A DNA stretch of 6,636 nt, taken from positions 1 to 6,636 of the forward strand of contig QNFD01000154.1 of NCBI GenBank assembly GCA_003645435.1, read 5' to 3'. Numbering within the stretch: position 1 is the stretch's first letter; every line of letters starts with the position of its first letter. Shown in pieces: positions 1-6,332 of this stretch. The notes under the pieces were generated by a model. It was given only the letters and a program-made list of their open reading frames with translations, did not search any database and was not told the DNA's origin. This stretch comes from Gammaproteobacteria bacterium. GTDB lineage: Bacteria > Pseudomonadota > Gammaproteobacteria > GCA-001735895. The translations under genes were made by a program, and so were the position numbers.

Positions 1-783
1 GGCTGTTCACAGGCAGTGTATATCGAAGATGAGCCAGTACTCGTTCGAAATTACGATTACTCACCTTATGTTTTCGATGGCCTGTTAATGCGCAGCCATT
101 TTGACCAACGCGCGGTTATTGCAATGATCGACTGCATGTCGGGTGTACTCGACGGTATGAATGAAGATGGCCTTGCGGTATCGATGTCATTTGGTGGCCG
201 CGAAGAGTTTGGCACCGGTTTTGGCATCACAATTTTACTGCGTTATATCCTCGAGTATGCGACCAACGTCAAGGAAGCAATCGAACTGGTGAAGGATATT
301 CCGGTGCACGGCGCCTATAACGTGACACTGCTCGATCGCAACGCTAACTACACCACGCTCAGCATGGCGGCCGATGAGACGACGCGGATTACCGACGCTG
401 CCATCGCGACTAATCAGCAACAGGGCGGTGGCTGGCCAAAGTATCAGGAACGAGTGCGAACTGCACTGCGATTTGAATATCTAACCGATGTCGTTAACCA
501 ACGAGCGCACAACGTTGACAGCTTCGCCCAGCAGTTTCTGCAGCCACCCCTGTACAGCAATGAGTTTGCCAAGGGCTTCGGCACCCTTTACACAGCGGCC
601 TACTATCCCAGCCGTGGTGAATGCCGCATCCTCTGGCCCGACAACACCTGGCGACTTGGTTTTCAGGACTTTCATGAAATCGAGTATACGATTGGTTTTA
701 ATGATCCTGCGGGTTACCCGGCACACAGCCAGCGGTATGCGGAAGTTTATACCAGCGGGCGTTTGCCGGGGCTGGCTTTTTAG
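1..783 (+). CDS. C45-type Ntn-hydrolase / acyltransferase, C-terminal part (5' end outside window)
   Basis: The reading frame is open from base 1 to the TAG at 781-783 (260 residues), so the start lies upstream. The fragment opens GCSQAV, and a Cys followed 14 and 17 residues later by Arg and Asp in RNYD (residues 16-19) matches the active-site layout of the C45 / acyl-CoA:6-APA acyltransferase and choloylglycine hydrolase relatives. In these families the Cys becomes the N-terminal nucleophile after self-cleavage. Further family-like features are DGMNEDGLAVS (about 52-62), a TN pair (137-138) at the usual oxyanion-Asn position, and GTLYTAAYYPSRGECRILWPD (about 194-214) near the C-terminus. 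About 259 residues after the Cys is close to the size of the fungal acyltransferase beta chain as I recall it. The substrate cannot be told; bacterial members cleave or form amide bonds. The gene converges on the decarboxylase gene and shows no operon link to it. An internal GTG at 16 would remove the Cys and is not the start. Confidence 0.72.
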   Translation, partial: GCSQAVYIEDEPVLVRNYDYSPYVFDGLLMRSHFDQRAVIAMIDCMSGVLDGMNEDGLAVSMSFGGREEFGTGFGITILLRYILEYATNVKEAIELVKDIPVHGAYNVTLLDRNANYTTLSMAADETTRITDAAIATNQQQGGGWPKYQERVRTALRFEYLTDVVNQRAHNVDSFAQQFLQPPLYSNEFAKGFGTLYTAAYYPSRGECRILWPDNTWRLGFQDFHEIEYTIGFNDPAGYPAHSQRYAEVYTSGRLPGLAF

Positions 784-787
784 TAAG

Positions 788-815
788 GTCTAAGGGATAC
801 CCTCACCCTAAAGAC
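788..815. terminator. weak hairpin at convergent gene junction, possible bidirectional terminator
   Basis: GTCT (788-791) and AGGG (793-796) can pair with CCCT (806-809) and AGAC (812-815). This leaves an A/AA internal loop and a 9-base terminal loop. The hairpin fills the short gap between two convergent genes and touches the decarboxylase stop codon. There is no T-run on either side, so it is not a textbook intrinsic terminator. Position is the main argument. Confidence 0.28.
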
Positions 816-3598
816 TAGGAACTACCCTCGTCGAGCACTCTCTGCAGGGTTTCCTCGGTGAATAACTGCAAGCCGATTTCAGCATTGTAGCCGTGGATTT
901 CCTTAACATCGAGTGCGCGCATAAAGGCCAGGATTTCCTCGCTGATCACCTGCCCGGGCATCAGGATTGGAAATCCAGGGGGATAGGGCGTAACAAAGCT
1001 GGCCGACACCAGTTCGCGGCCGGATTTCATTGCCTTGCCTATAGTGTTTTTTTCGATTGTCATGTATTCACAGTTTTCATCGTCGTAGGCGAGGAAGAAC
1101 GCGGTACGAATATCGCCTTCCGGTGTCGGTGGTATTTGATTCGCTCCGGGACAAAAAGCGCGATGAAAATAACTAAAGTCAGGTAGTGGCGGCAGGTCAA
1201 CGGATAGTGAATGAACGCGTTTATCGATAATACGTCGTTCAACACGGCTCGCGTCCTCGCGTTGCAAATCGAGTTCGGTCGCAATCTTTACCAGGACCTC
1301 GATTAAAAAAGCGACCGAACTACGCGTGGTACCAATATTGGTCATAAACAGTACCGTATTGCGCGAGGTTTTGTTGATCTGAATACCGTACTTATCCATC
1401 AAATACTCGTTTTTAAAGGTATCGCCGTCGATACCGGTCTTGCCGACATACAGGGTCAGACGGGTTAAGTCGATGACGAAATCGTCCGTTGCCCAGGCTT
1501 CTTCCATACTGCTGTTGCGCCAGCCTTTTTCCGGATCGAAATAAGACTTTATACCCGAGGGCCGATACTCTTCCGGAATCATGTCGTCGGCATTGAGAAA
1601 CTCAAAATAGCGGCTCAGTAGTGAGTGCGAAGCGACGCGCTCGCGAATTGCCATCGCCAGTTCGATTTGTTTTTGCACCATTTCGAAGCCTTCCAGTTCA
1701 ACCTGGCGCCGGCCGATATCGAGCGAGGCAATAATCTGGTAATTCGGTGAAGTCGAGGTATGCGTCATAAAGGCCTCGGCGAAAGGCTCCTGCACCTTGT
1801 GATTGAAATCCTGATCATAGATATGAATCATCGAGCCCTGGCGTAAGGAGGTCAGCGATTTATGCGTCGATTGCGTGGCATAGACCCTGATCCGAACTTT
1901 CTCCGGATCGGGCAGCAGGCGCTCGTTGATCAGGTCCTCGTCGCTGAGCTTGCCGATGCGTTTTTTATAGGCGGCATATTCGCTGGCATAGGTTTCACTT
2001 CGATAACGTGCTTTCAAGCGCCTCGCGGTAGCCATTGCGGTACGGCGCCGGTAGGTCGGCGTAAAACCGGCGAATGCGAACCAGGCCTCGTCCCAGAGGA
2101 ATATCAGGTCCGGCTTGATTGCCAGGCACTCTTCCATCACGCGCTCGACGTTATAGACGATACCGTCGAAGGTACAGTTGGTGAGTAGTAGCATTTTGAC
2201 CTTGTCGAGCTGGCCGGAATTTTTGTACATCAACAAATTGCGTTTGATTTCGTGTAACGGCACCGCGCCATACATGGAATAATCGTCCAGGGGGTAGGAA
2301 TCGAGGTAACACACATGTGCGCCCGCAAGCACCATGCCGTAGTGGTGCGATTTGTGACAATCCCGGTCGACCAGGACGATATCGCCGGGCCTGACCAGCG
2401 CCTGGACGACGATTTTGTTGGCCGTCGAGGTGCCGTTGGTGACGAAATAGGTGCGTTTCGAGCCAAATGCCCGCGCTGCGAGTTTCTGTGCTTTCTTGAT
2501 CGGGCCATGGGGCTGCAGTAGTGAATCGAGTCCACCCGAGGTAGCCGAGGTTTCGGCCAGAAATATATTGATGCCGTAAAACTGCACCATGTCCTTGATC
2601 CAGTGTGACTTGGTAACCGATTTGCCTCTCGAAATCGGCATCGCATGGAATACGCCAGTGGGCTGTCGGCTGTACTTGCGCAGGGCGTTAAAAAACGGTG
2701 TCTCGTAACGAAGCTGAATACCTCGCAGTAAATTCAGATGCAAATCCAGGTAATCTTCCTGCTGATAAAAAATGCGTGAAAACTTTTGCGTGACATTACC
2801 GGCGATATCCTCTACCGAAGCGTCGGTGACCAGGTAAAGGTCGAGTTCGGGGCGTAGTTCCGACAACAGGTTGCCGAGTAGCGGCCCACGCTCGGTTGCC
2901 GGGGTATCTTCATAGTCTGCCTCGTTGATCTGAGACAGGTAGCGTTGCAGGATTTCGAGGTGATTCTCCGAGTGCAGCGGAAATCCATATCGAATCACCG
3001 CCGCCTGAATATTGTAGTTGAACAAAACCGCAATCAGCGCATCCTCGAGACTCGGCACAACCACGATATCGTAGACAAAGCCATCTTCCGGGCGTCGCAT
3101 CTTGCGCAAACCCTCGCGAATATATCTCACATCTTCCTGCGAATTTTCATCGACAAACAACACTTCAAAATACGGCCTTTGCTGACTATGTTCTTCGTCG
3201 TAATACTGGCTCACCTCGCCCTTGTCTTCGAGCTCGGATGGTGCCCGCAAATTGATGTGTCGTGACCGATAGGTGCCACTAGTCAGCGCCCTTACGATAC
3301 GCGCGACGATGCGCGCGAGTAAATGGTACTCGCCGTTATCGTAGAGCTGCCAGATCAACTGAAAATCTTCGTGCGAAGGAAAGGCAGTGTAATTCTCGAT
3401 AATATTCAGCACCTTGATCGCATTCTTGGCTTTAACGCGTAACGAAGTTATATCAGCCTTGCGCATCGCTTTTTCATTCAGGCGGTTGGCGTACTCCGCG
3501 AGCCGGTGCCAGGTATCAAAACGCAGTTGTGTCGGGCTGTGATAAAAGTCGAGGTTGGTACGGGCTTTCTTGGCTAAAGCTGTGTCTTTGCTGGACAT
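815..3598 (-). CDS. Orn/Lys/Arg-type PLP-dependent decarboxylase, long form (927 aa)
   Basis: This is a fold-type I PLP enzyme of the ornithine/lysine/arginine decarboxylase group, cytosolic with no signal peptide. Such enzymes convert a basic amino acid to a diamine (putrescine, cadaverine) or agmatine plus CO2. Residues 1-140 are helical with no motif I recognise. Residues about 141-260 look like the wing (response-regulator-like) domain. The PLP domain starts near 315: TNGTST (387-392, phosphate binding), DRDCHKS (411-417, His415 stacking on the cofactor), DEAW (503-506, Asp503 to the pyridine nitrogen) and STHKSLTSLRQGS (577-589, Lys580 the Schiff-base lysine). PYPPGFPILMPGQ (871-883) is the usual C-terminal domain motif. 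E. coli enzymes are about 710-755 residues, so this protein is clearly longer; extra length lies at the N-terminus and between Asp503 and Lys580. The ATG at 3598-3596 has GGGAG five bases upstream (3608-3604). The stop is TAG. Substrate (Arg, Lys or Orn) cannot be read from sequence, so no gene symbol is given. Confidence 0.9.
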   Translation of the reverse strand: MSSKDTALAKKARTNLDFYHSPTQLRFDTWHRLAEYANRLNEKAMRKADITSLRVKAKNAIKVLNIIENYTAFPSHEDFQLIWQLYDNGEYHLLARIVARIVRALTSGTYRSRHINLRAPSELEDKGEVSQYYDEEHSQQRPYFEVLFVDENSQEDVRYIREGLRKMRRPEDGFVYDIVVVPSLEDALIAVLFNYNIQAAVIRYGFPLHSENHLEILQRYLSQINEADYEDTPATERGPLLGNLLSELRPELDLYLVTDASVEDIAGNVTQKFSRIFYQQEDYLDLHLNLLRGIQLRYETPFFNALRKYSRQPTGVFHAMPISRGKSVTKSHWIKDMVQFYGINIFLAETSATSGGLDSLLQPHGPIKKAQKLAARAFGSKRTYFVTNGTSTANKIVVQALVRPGDIVLVDRDCHKSHHYGMVLAGAHVCYLDSYPLDDYSMYGAVPLHEIKRNLLMYKNSGQLDKVKMLLLTNCTFDGIVYNVERVMEECLAIKPDLIFLWDEAWFAFAGFTPTYRRRTAMATARRLKARYRSETYASEYAAYKKRIGKLSDEDLINERLLPDPEKVRIRVYATQSTHKSLTSLRQGSMIHIYDQDFNHKVQEPFAEAFMTHTSTSPNYQIIASLDIGRRQVELEGFEMVQKQIELAMAIRERVASHSLLSRYFEFLNADDMIPEEYRPSGIKSYFDPEKGWRNSSMEEAWATDDFVIDLTRLTLYVGKTGIDGDTFKNEYLMDKYGIQINKTSRNTVLFMTNIGTTRSSVAFLIEVLVKIATELDLQREDASRVERRIIDKRVHSLSVDLPPLPDFSYFHRAFCPGANQIPPTPEGDIRTAFFLAYDDENCEYMTIEKNTIGKAMKSGRELVSASFVTPYPPGFPILMPGQVISEEILAFMRALDVKEIHGYNAEIGLQLFTEETLQRVLDEGSS

Positions 3599-3710
3599 GT
3601 TGGCTCCCTGTGCGATTTCTGCCGCCTAGTTTATCAAACTGGAGGCTGCTGGCTGCGAATTATTTCCTGATTTTTGAGTGAAGGGACTCTTTAATTGGGT
3701 GCTTAGTTTC
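3599..3710 (-). promoter_or_regulatory. leader/upstream region of the decarboxylase gene
   Basis: This stretch precedes the decarboxylase start on the minus strand. It holds the ribosome binding site (GGGAG, 3608-3604) and a small dyad, AGTTT-ATC-AAACT, at 3628-3640, about 30 bases upstream of the start codon. The dyad could be an operator half-site pair or chance. I found no convincing -35/-10 pair. The gene may have its own promoter here or be read through from the regulator gene upstream on the same strand. Confidence 0.3.
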
Positions 3711-3748
3711 AATCCCCCTCAAGCTTCCGCTCCTGCTCACGCCCCTTA

Positions 3749-3764
3749 CCTACATCCATGTAGG
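3749..3764. repeat. palindrome copy 1, CCTACATCCATGTAGG
   Basis: Seven-base perfect arms (CCTACAT / ATGTAGG) around a central CC. An identical copy lies exactly 57 bases downstream. Confidence 0.85.
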
Positions 3765-3805
3765 CAACCCCTGCCCTCGACAATTGCTCCTGCATTGTTC
3801 TACCA

Positions 3806-3821
3806 CCTACATCCATGTAGG
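3806..3821. repeat. palindrome copy 2, CCTACATCCATGTAGG
   Basis: Identical to the copy at 3749-3764, including the following C, and preceded at the same distance by GCTCCTGC. The identity of the palindromes contrasts with the divergent bases between the conserved blocks, which suggests that the palindrome is the maintained part. Confidence 0.85.
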
Positions 3822-3823
3822 CG

Positions 3824-3839
3824 TCTCCCCCAGGGGAGA
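3824..3839. repeat. GC-rich hairpin at right end of the repeat element
   Basis: TCTCCCC (3824-3830) pairs with GGGGAGA (3833-3839) over a two-base gap, in practice a tight four-base loop. It lies about 20 bases beyond the stop of the regulator gene on the minus strand, so it could stop or protect that transcript. No T-run follows on the minus strand, so it is not a standard rho-independent terminator. Confidence 0.45.
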
Positions 3840-3856
3840 GGGGGTTTAAGGCTCCA

Positions 3857-4750
3857 TTAACCTGGTAAATTTGTCATCACGTTATTTATCCATTCCTCGA
3901 ACAACTGGGCGCGAAGCGTCTGACCCTCGTCGAAGTTGCATAACAGGTAGTATTTATGCGATTCTGGAATTGAATCTTCAAGTACTTTAACCAGTCGACC
4001 CTCGCGCAAATCGTCCTGAACTTCAAGAGAATTACACAGCGCTACGCCGAAGCCATTACGCGCTGCGGTGAGTGATAATGCGGTACTAAAAAAGTGAGTT
4101 TGCCGAATCGAATCCGGCACCTCGACGTCCATCGCGCTAAACCACCTGGGCCAGGTATTCTGATCATCCTGTAATAGAGGCAAGCGGGTGAGCTGTTCCG
4201 GGTTTTCAATGGTCTCGCGTCCAAATAATAAAGTCGGGCTACAAACCGGAAAAACGGAGGGAGAAATCAAGTCCTCGAGTCGACGATTGCCAACATTGGG
4301 CTTACCGTAGCAAATCGCAATATCGATCTCGCTGGGTATTTCCTGCTGCTGGGGCCGCACCTCGACCACGCGAATATCCATTTGCGGGTAATTTCCCTGA
4401 AACTGCATGATATGTTTGACCGCCCAGCTAGAACCCGAAGTATGGGTACAGCCAATGATCAACTCGCCCGCAATGCTATCCGGGTTCAGATGCAAGGCGC
4501 CATCGACAATTCGATCGAATCCATCGCGTACCGAATTGAGCAGGTGTTCGCCTGCGCTGGTTAACTGCAGCCGATTATTGGCGCGGATGAAGAGTTTTAA
4601 ACCGAGCTTTTCTTCCAGCGCCCGAACCTGGTGACTAATGGCGCCGTGGGTGACACCCAGTTCGCTGCCTGCGCGACCCAGGTGTAGATGACGGCCCGCA
4701 CTCTCAAACGCACGCAAAGCGGACAAAGGTAATGTTCTTCTATCGAACAT
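3857..4750 (-). CDS. LysR-family transcriptional regulator, GcvA-like, probable gabDT regulator
   Basis: The 297-residue protein has normal LysR length. LPLSALRAFESAGRHLHLG (7-25) leads into a winged helix-turn-helix with the recognition region ELGVTHGAISHQVRALEEKLG (about 30-50), then LFIRANNRLQLTSAGEHLL, the usual wing and start of the linker helix. Residues about 94-295 form the periplasmic-binding-protein-like effector domain. PVCSP (168-172) and a WPRWF segment (200-204) are typical of the GcvA subgroup. The ATG at 4750-4748 was chosen because GGAGG (4760-4756) sits five bases upstream; a GTG at 4777 would add nine residues without a binding site. The gene is divergent from gabD with a 118-base spacer, the classic arrangement for a LysR protein that controls its neighbour and itself. 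GABA, succinate semialdehyde or a related compound is a plausible co-inducer, by inference only. Confidence 0.9.
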   Translation of the reverse strand: MFDRRTLPLSALRAFESAGRHLHLGRAGSELGVTHGAISHQVRALEEKLGLKLFIRANNRLQLTSAGEHLLNSVRDGFDRIVDGALHLNPDSIAGELIIGCTHTSGSSWAVKHIMQFQGNYPQMDIRVVEVRPQQQEIPSEIDIAICYGKPNVGNRRLEDLISPSVFPVCSPTLLFGRETIENPEQLTRLPLLQDDQNTWPRWFSAMDVEVPDSIRQTHFFSTALSLTAARNGFGVALCNSLEVQDDLREGRLVKVLEDSIPESHKYYLLCNFDEGQTLRAQLFEEWINNVMTNLPG

Positions 4751-4755
4751 ATGAA

Positions 4756-4760
4756 CCTCC
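4756..4760 (-). promoter_or_regulatory. ribosome binding site of the LysR gene, inside a hairpin arm
   Basis: GGAGG on the minus strand, five bases from the ATG, decides the start codon. Four of its five bases also belong to the 3' arm of the dyad at 4757-4783, so mRNA folding could hide it. Confidence 0.8.
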
Positions 4761-4783
4761 CTGTGAATATTTCTCACAGAGAG
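4757..4783 (-). promoter_or_regulatory. 27-base dyad / 5' leader hairpin upstream of the LysR gene
   Basis: On the minus strand CTCTCTGTGA is followed by seven bases and TCACAGGGAG. In RNA all ten positions pair, with one U-G wobble, giving a stem that covers the Shine-Dalgarno sequence. In DNA the core CTGTGA-N7-TCACAG is a perfect dyad with flanking CTC/GAG also matching, so it may instead be an operator, for example for autorepression by the LysR protein. The TGTGA and TCACA half-sites resemble a CRP/FNR-family site, but the gap is seven bases rather than the six of the CRP consensus. Which role applies cannot be decided from sequence. Confidence 0.55.
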
Positions 4784-4868
4784 TACAAATTTTTATCGAG
4801 TGCCGCCAGTATTATTAGCAGCTATTCTGTGGCGTTCCTCACCATATTCATCCTGGATTTTCAAGACT
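4784..4868 (+). promoter_or_regulatory. gabD side of the divergent control region
   Basis: This AT-richer stretch must hold the gabDT promoter and probably the LysR-protein binding sites. -10-like hexamers TATTAT (4810-4815) and TATTCT (4823-4828) are present, but neither has a good -35 at the right distance, as expected for an activator-dependent promoter. A small dyad TAGC-A-GCTA lies at 4816-4824. These are weak signals; only the location is well supported. Confidence 0.4.
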
Positions 4869-6332
4869 ATGAGCATAAAACTAACTGACCAGACGCTGCT
4901 CAGGACGCAGGCCTACATCAACGGGCAATGGGTAGACGCCGACAATGGCACCACGCTCGCGGTAACCAACCCGGCTAATGGTGAAGTGTTTGCCGAAGTC
5001 GCACGTTGCGGCACCGCCGAAACCCGTCGTGCAATCGAAGCCGCCGATGCGGCCTTGCCGGCCTGGAGGGCGAAAACGGCAAAGGAACGCGCCGCCTATC
5101 TGCGCAAGTGGTTCAACCTGATGATGGAGGCGCAGGAAGACCTTGCGATCATCCTCACCGCCGAACAGGGTAAACCGCTGGCCGAGGCACGCGGCGAAAT
5201 TGCCTATGGCGCCAACTATATCGAGTGGTTTTCCGAAGAAGGCAAACGGATTTATGGCGACACCATTCCACAACCATCCAACGACAAGCGTATTGTTATC
5301 ATCAAACAACCCGTCGGTGTAGTTGCTTGCATCACACCGTGGAATTTCCCCAACGCGATGCTAACCCGCAAGATTGCGCCGGCTCTCGCGGCTGGCTGCA
5401 CCGTCGTCTGCAAACCGGCGAACGCTACGCCATTATCGGCTTATGCTTTCGTCGAACTGGCAGAGCGTGCCGGCATTCCTGCCGGCGTCATCAATATCGT
5501 CACTGGAGAAACACAGGCCATCGGCGCAGAAATGACCTCTAACCCTACTGTACGAAAATTGACCTTTACCGGATCCACACCGGTTGGCAAGAAACTCATG
5601 GCAGAATGTGCCAAAACCGTAAAACGCACCTCGATGGAACTCGGCGGCAACGCGCCGTTTATCGTATTCGATGACGCCGACCTAGATGCCGCGGTGGCGG
5701 GCGCCATGGTCAGCAAGTATCGTAACGCGGGTCAAACCTGCGTATGCGCGAATCGGATCCTGGTGCAGGAAGGTTGCTACGAGGCTTTTGCTGATAAATT
5801 CGCTGAAGCGGCTAGCAAACTCGAAATGGGCGATGGCACCCAGGATGGAACCACCATTGGTCCATTAATCACCGAACAGGCGGCGAACGATGTCATGGCA
5901 TTTGTTGATGATGCAATCAGCAAAGGCGCAACAGCCGTGCTCGGCGGCAAACCCTCGCAACTCGGCGGTAATTTTGTCGAACCGACAATTCTCACCAATG
6001 TCACCGAGGACATGCGAGTTTTTCGCGAAGAAATCTTTGGACCGATCGCACCGTTATTTAAATTTAAAACCGAAGAAGAAGCAATTCGCATGGCCAACGA
6101 TACCGAGGTAGGGCTCGCCTGTTATTTCTACTCCCGTGACATCGGCCGCATCTGGCGTGTCGCCGAGGCGCTGGAATACGGCATGGTCGGCATCAACGAA
6201 GGCATTATATCGAATGAAATGGCGCCATTTGGCGGCGTTAAGGAGTCTGGCCAGGGTCGTGAAGGCTCGAAGTATGGCATGGACGATTATCTAGAAATGA
6301 AATACATGTGTTTTGGAGGTATCGACAAATGA
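4869..6332 (+). CDS. gabD: NAD(P)+-dependent succinate-semialdehyde dehydrogenase
   Basis: It oxidises succinate semialdehyde to succinate, the last step of GABA catabolism, in the cytosol. The 487 residues match the family (E. coli GabD about 482). Visible aldehyde dehydrogenase features are TPWNFP (156-161, Asn159 of the oxyanion hole), CKPANATP (181-188, Lys182), FTGSTPVG (233-240), MELGGN (256-261, general base Glu257) and [10 protein letters not shown] (286-295, nucleophile Cys291). The substrate-binding residues known from human ALDH5A1 are all matched: Arg167, Arg285 and Ser448. The C-terminal [19 protein letters not shown] (452-470) is typical of this subfamily. Cys293 two residues after the nucleophile is the position that forms a redox-sensitive disulfide in the human enzyme. 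The ATG at 4869 starts MSIKL just before the conserved YINGQW; its ribosome site is weak (GGA, 4855-4857). An in-frame GTG at 4800 would add 23 atypical residues. NADP versus NAD preference is not resolved. The gene is the first of the operon with gabT. Confidence 0.95.
   Translation: MSIKLTDQTLLRTQAYINGQWVDADNGTTLAVTNPANGEVFAEVARCGTAETRRAIEAADAALPAWRAKTAKERAAYLRKWFNLMMEAQEDLAIILTAEQGKPLAEARGEIAYGANYIEWFSEEGKRIYGDTIPQPSNDKRIVIIKQPVGVVACITPWNFPNAMLTRKIAPALAAGCTVVCKPANATPLSAYAFVELAERAGIPAGVINIVTGETQAIGAEMTSNPTVRKLTFTGSTPVGKKLMAECAKTVKRTSMELGGNAPFIVFDDADLDAAVAGAMVSKYRNAGQTCVCANRILVQEGCYEAFADKFAEAASKLEMGDGTQDGTTIGPLITEQAANDVMAFVDDAISKGATAVLGGKPSQLGGNFVEPTILTNVTEDMRVFREEIFGPIAPLFKFKTEEEAIRMANDTEVGLACYFYSRDIGRIWRVAEALEYGMVGINEGIISNEMAPFGGVKESGQGREGSKYGMDDYLEMKYMCFGGIDK
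6315..6320 (+). promoter_or_regulatory. gabT ribosome binding site within the gabD coding region
   Basis: GGAGGT lies eight bases before the gabT ATG and at the same time encodes the Gly-Gly near the end of GabD. Together with the ATGA stop/start overlap it points to translational coupling of the two genes. Confidence 0.85.

Larger units (their letters stand above)
3711..3847. repeat. 137-base extragenic palindromic repeat element with inverted ends
   Basis: The element is bounded by AATCCCCCTC (3711-3720) and GAGGGGGTTT (3838-3847), which are inverted copies of each other with 9 of 10 matches. Inside lie two direct units 57 bases apart. Each has GCTCCTGC (3729-3736 and 3786-3793), then 12 unlike bases, then the identical 17-mer starting CCTACATCC (3749-3765 and 3806-3822). 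The layout resembles REP/BIME-type extragenic elements or a small MITE. No target-site duplication is obvious. It sits between two co-directional minus-strand genes, where its stems could affect read-through or 3' end stability of the regulator transcript. The outer boundary is my interpretation; the repeats themselves are plain in the sequence. Confidence 0.65.

Noticed and set aside
16..783. Complete 255-residue gene starting at GTG 16
   Set aside because: The same frame is open to base 1 and includes the probable catalytic Cys before the GTG, so the gene is cut by the window edge.
2230..2646. 138-residue open frame on the minus strand
   Set aside because: It lies wholly inside the decarboxylase gene in another frame on the same strand, across its conserved PLP motifs, and has an Arg/Ser/Pro-rich shadow composition.
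3749..3821. Two identical palindromic repeats separated by 41 bases, resembling a minimal CRISPR
   Set aside because: Only two copies, a repeat of 16-17 bases that is too short, an additional conserved block (GCTCCTGC) inside the would-be spacer, and no cas gene. An extragenic palindromic element explains it better.
3678..3860. 60-residue open frame on the + strand across the repeat element
   Set aside because: It is made of the repeat sequence, rich in Pro and His, with no ribosome binding site or recognisable protein pattern.
4751..4777. GTG start at 4777 for the LysR gene
   Set aside because: The ATG at 4750 has a GGAGG five bases upstream and begins directly before the conserved LPLSALRAFE segment. 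The nine extra residues overlap the dyad and that ribosome site.
4800..4868. 23-residue N-terminal extension of GabD from a GTG at 4800
   Set aside because: No ribosome binding site at a suitable distance, the residues are not part of the aldehyde dehydrogenase family, and the extension would fill the divergent promoter region. The ATG at 4869 gives the normal family length.
4881..5309. 142-residue minus-strand open frame opposite gabD
   Set aside because: Antisense shadow of a well-supported dehydrogenase gene with no ribosome site or family resemblance.
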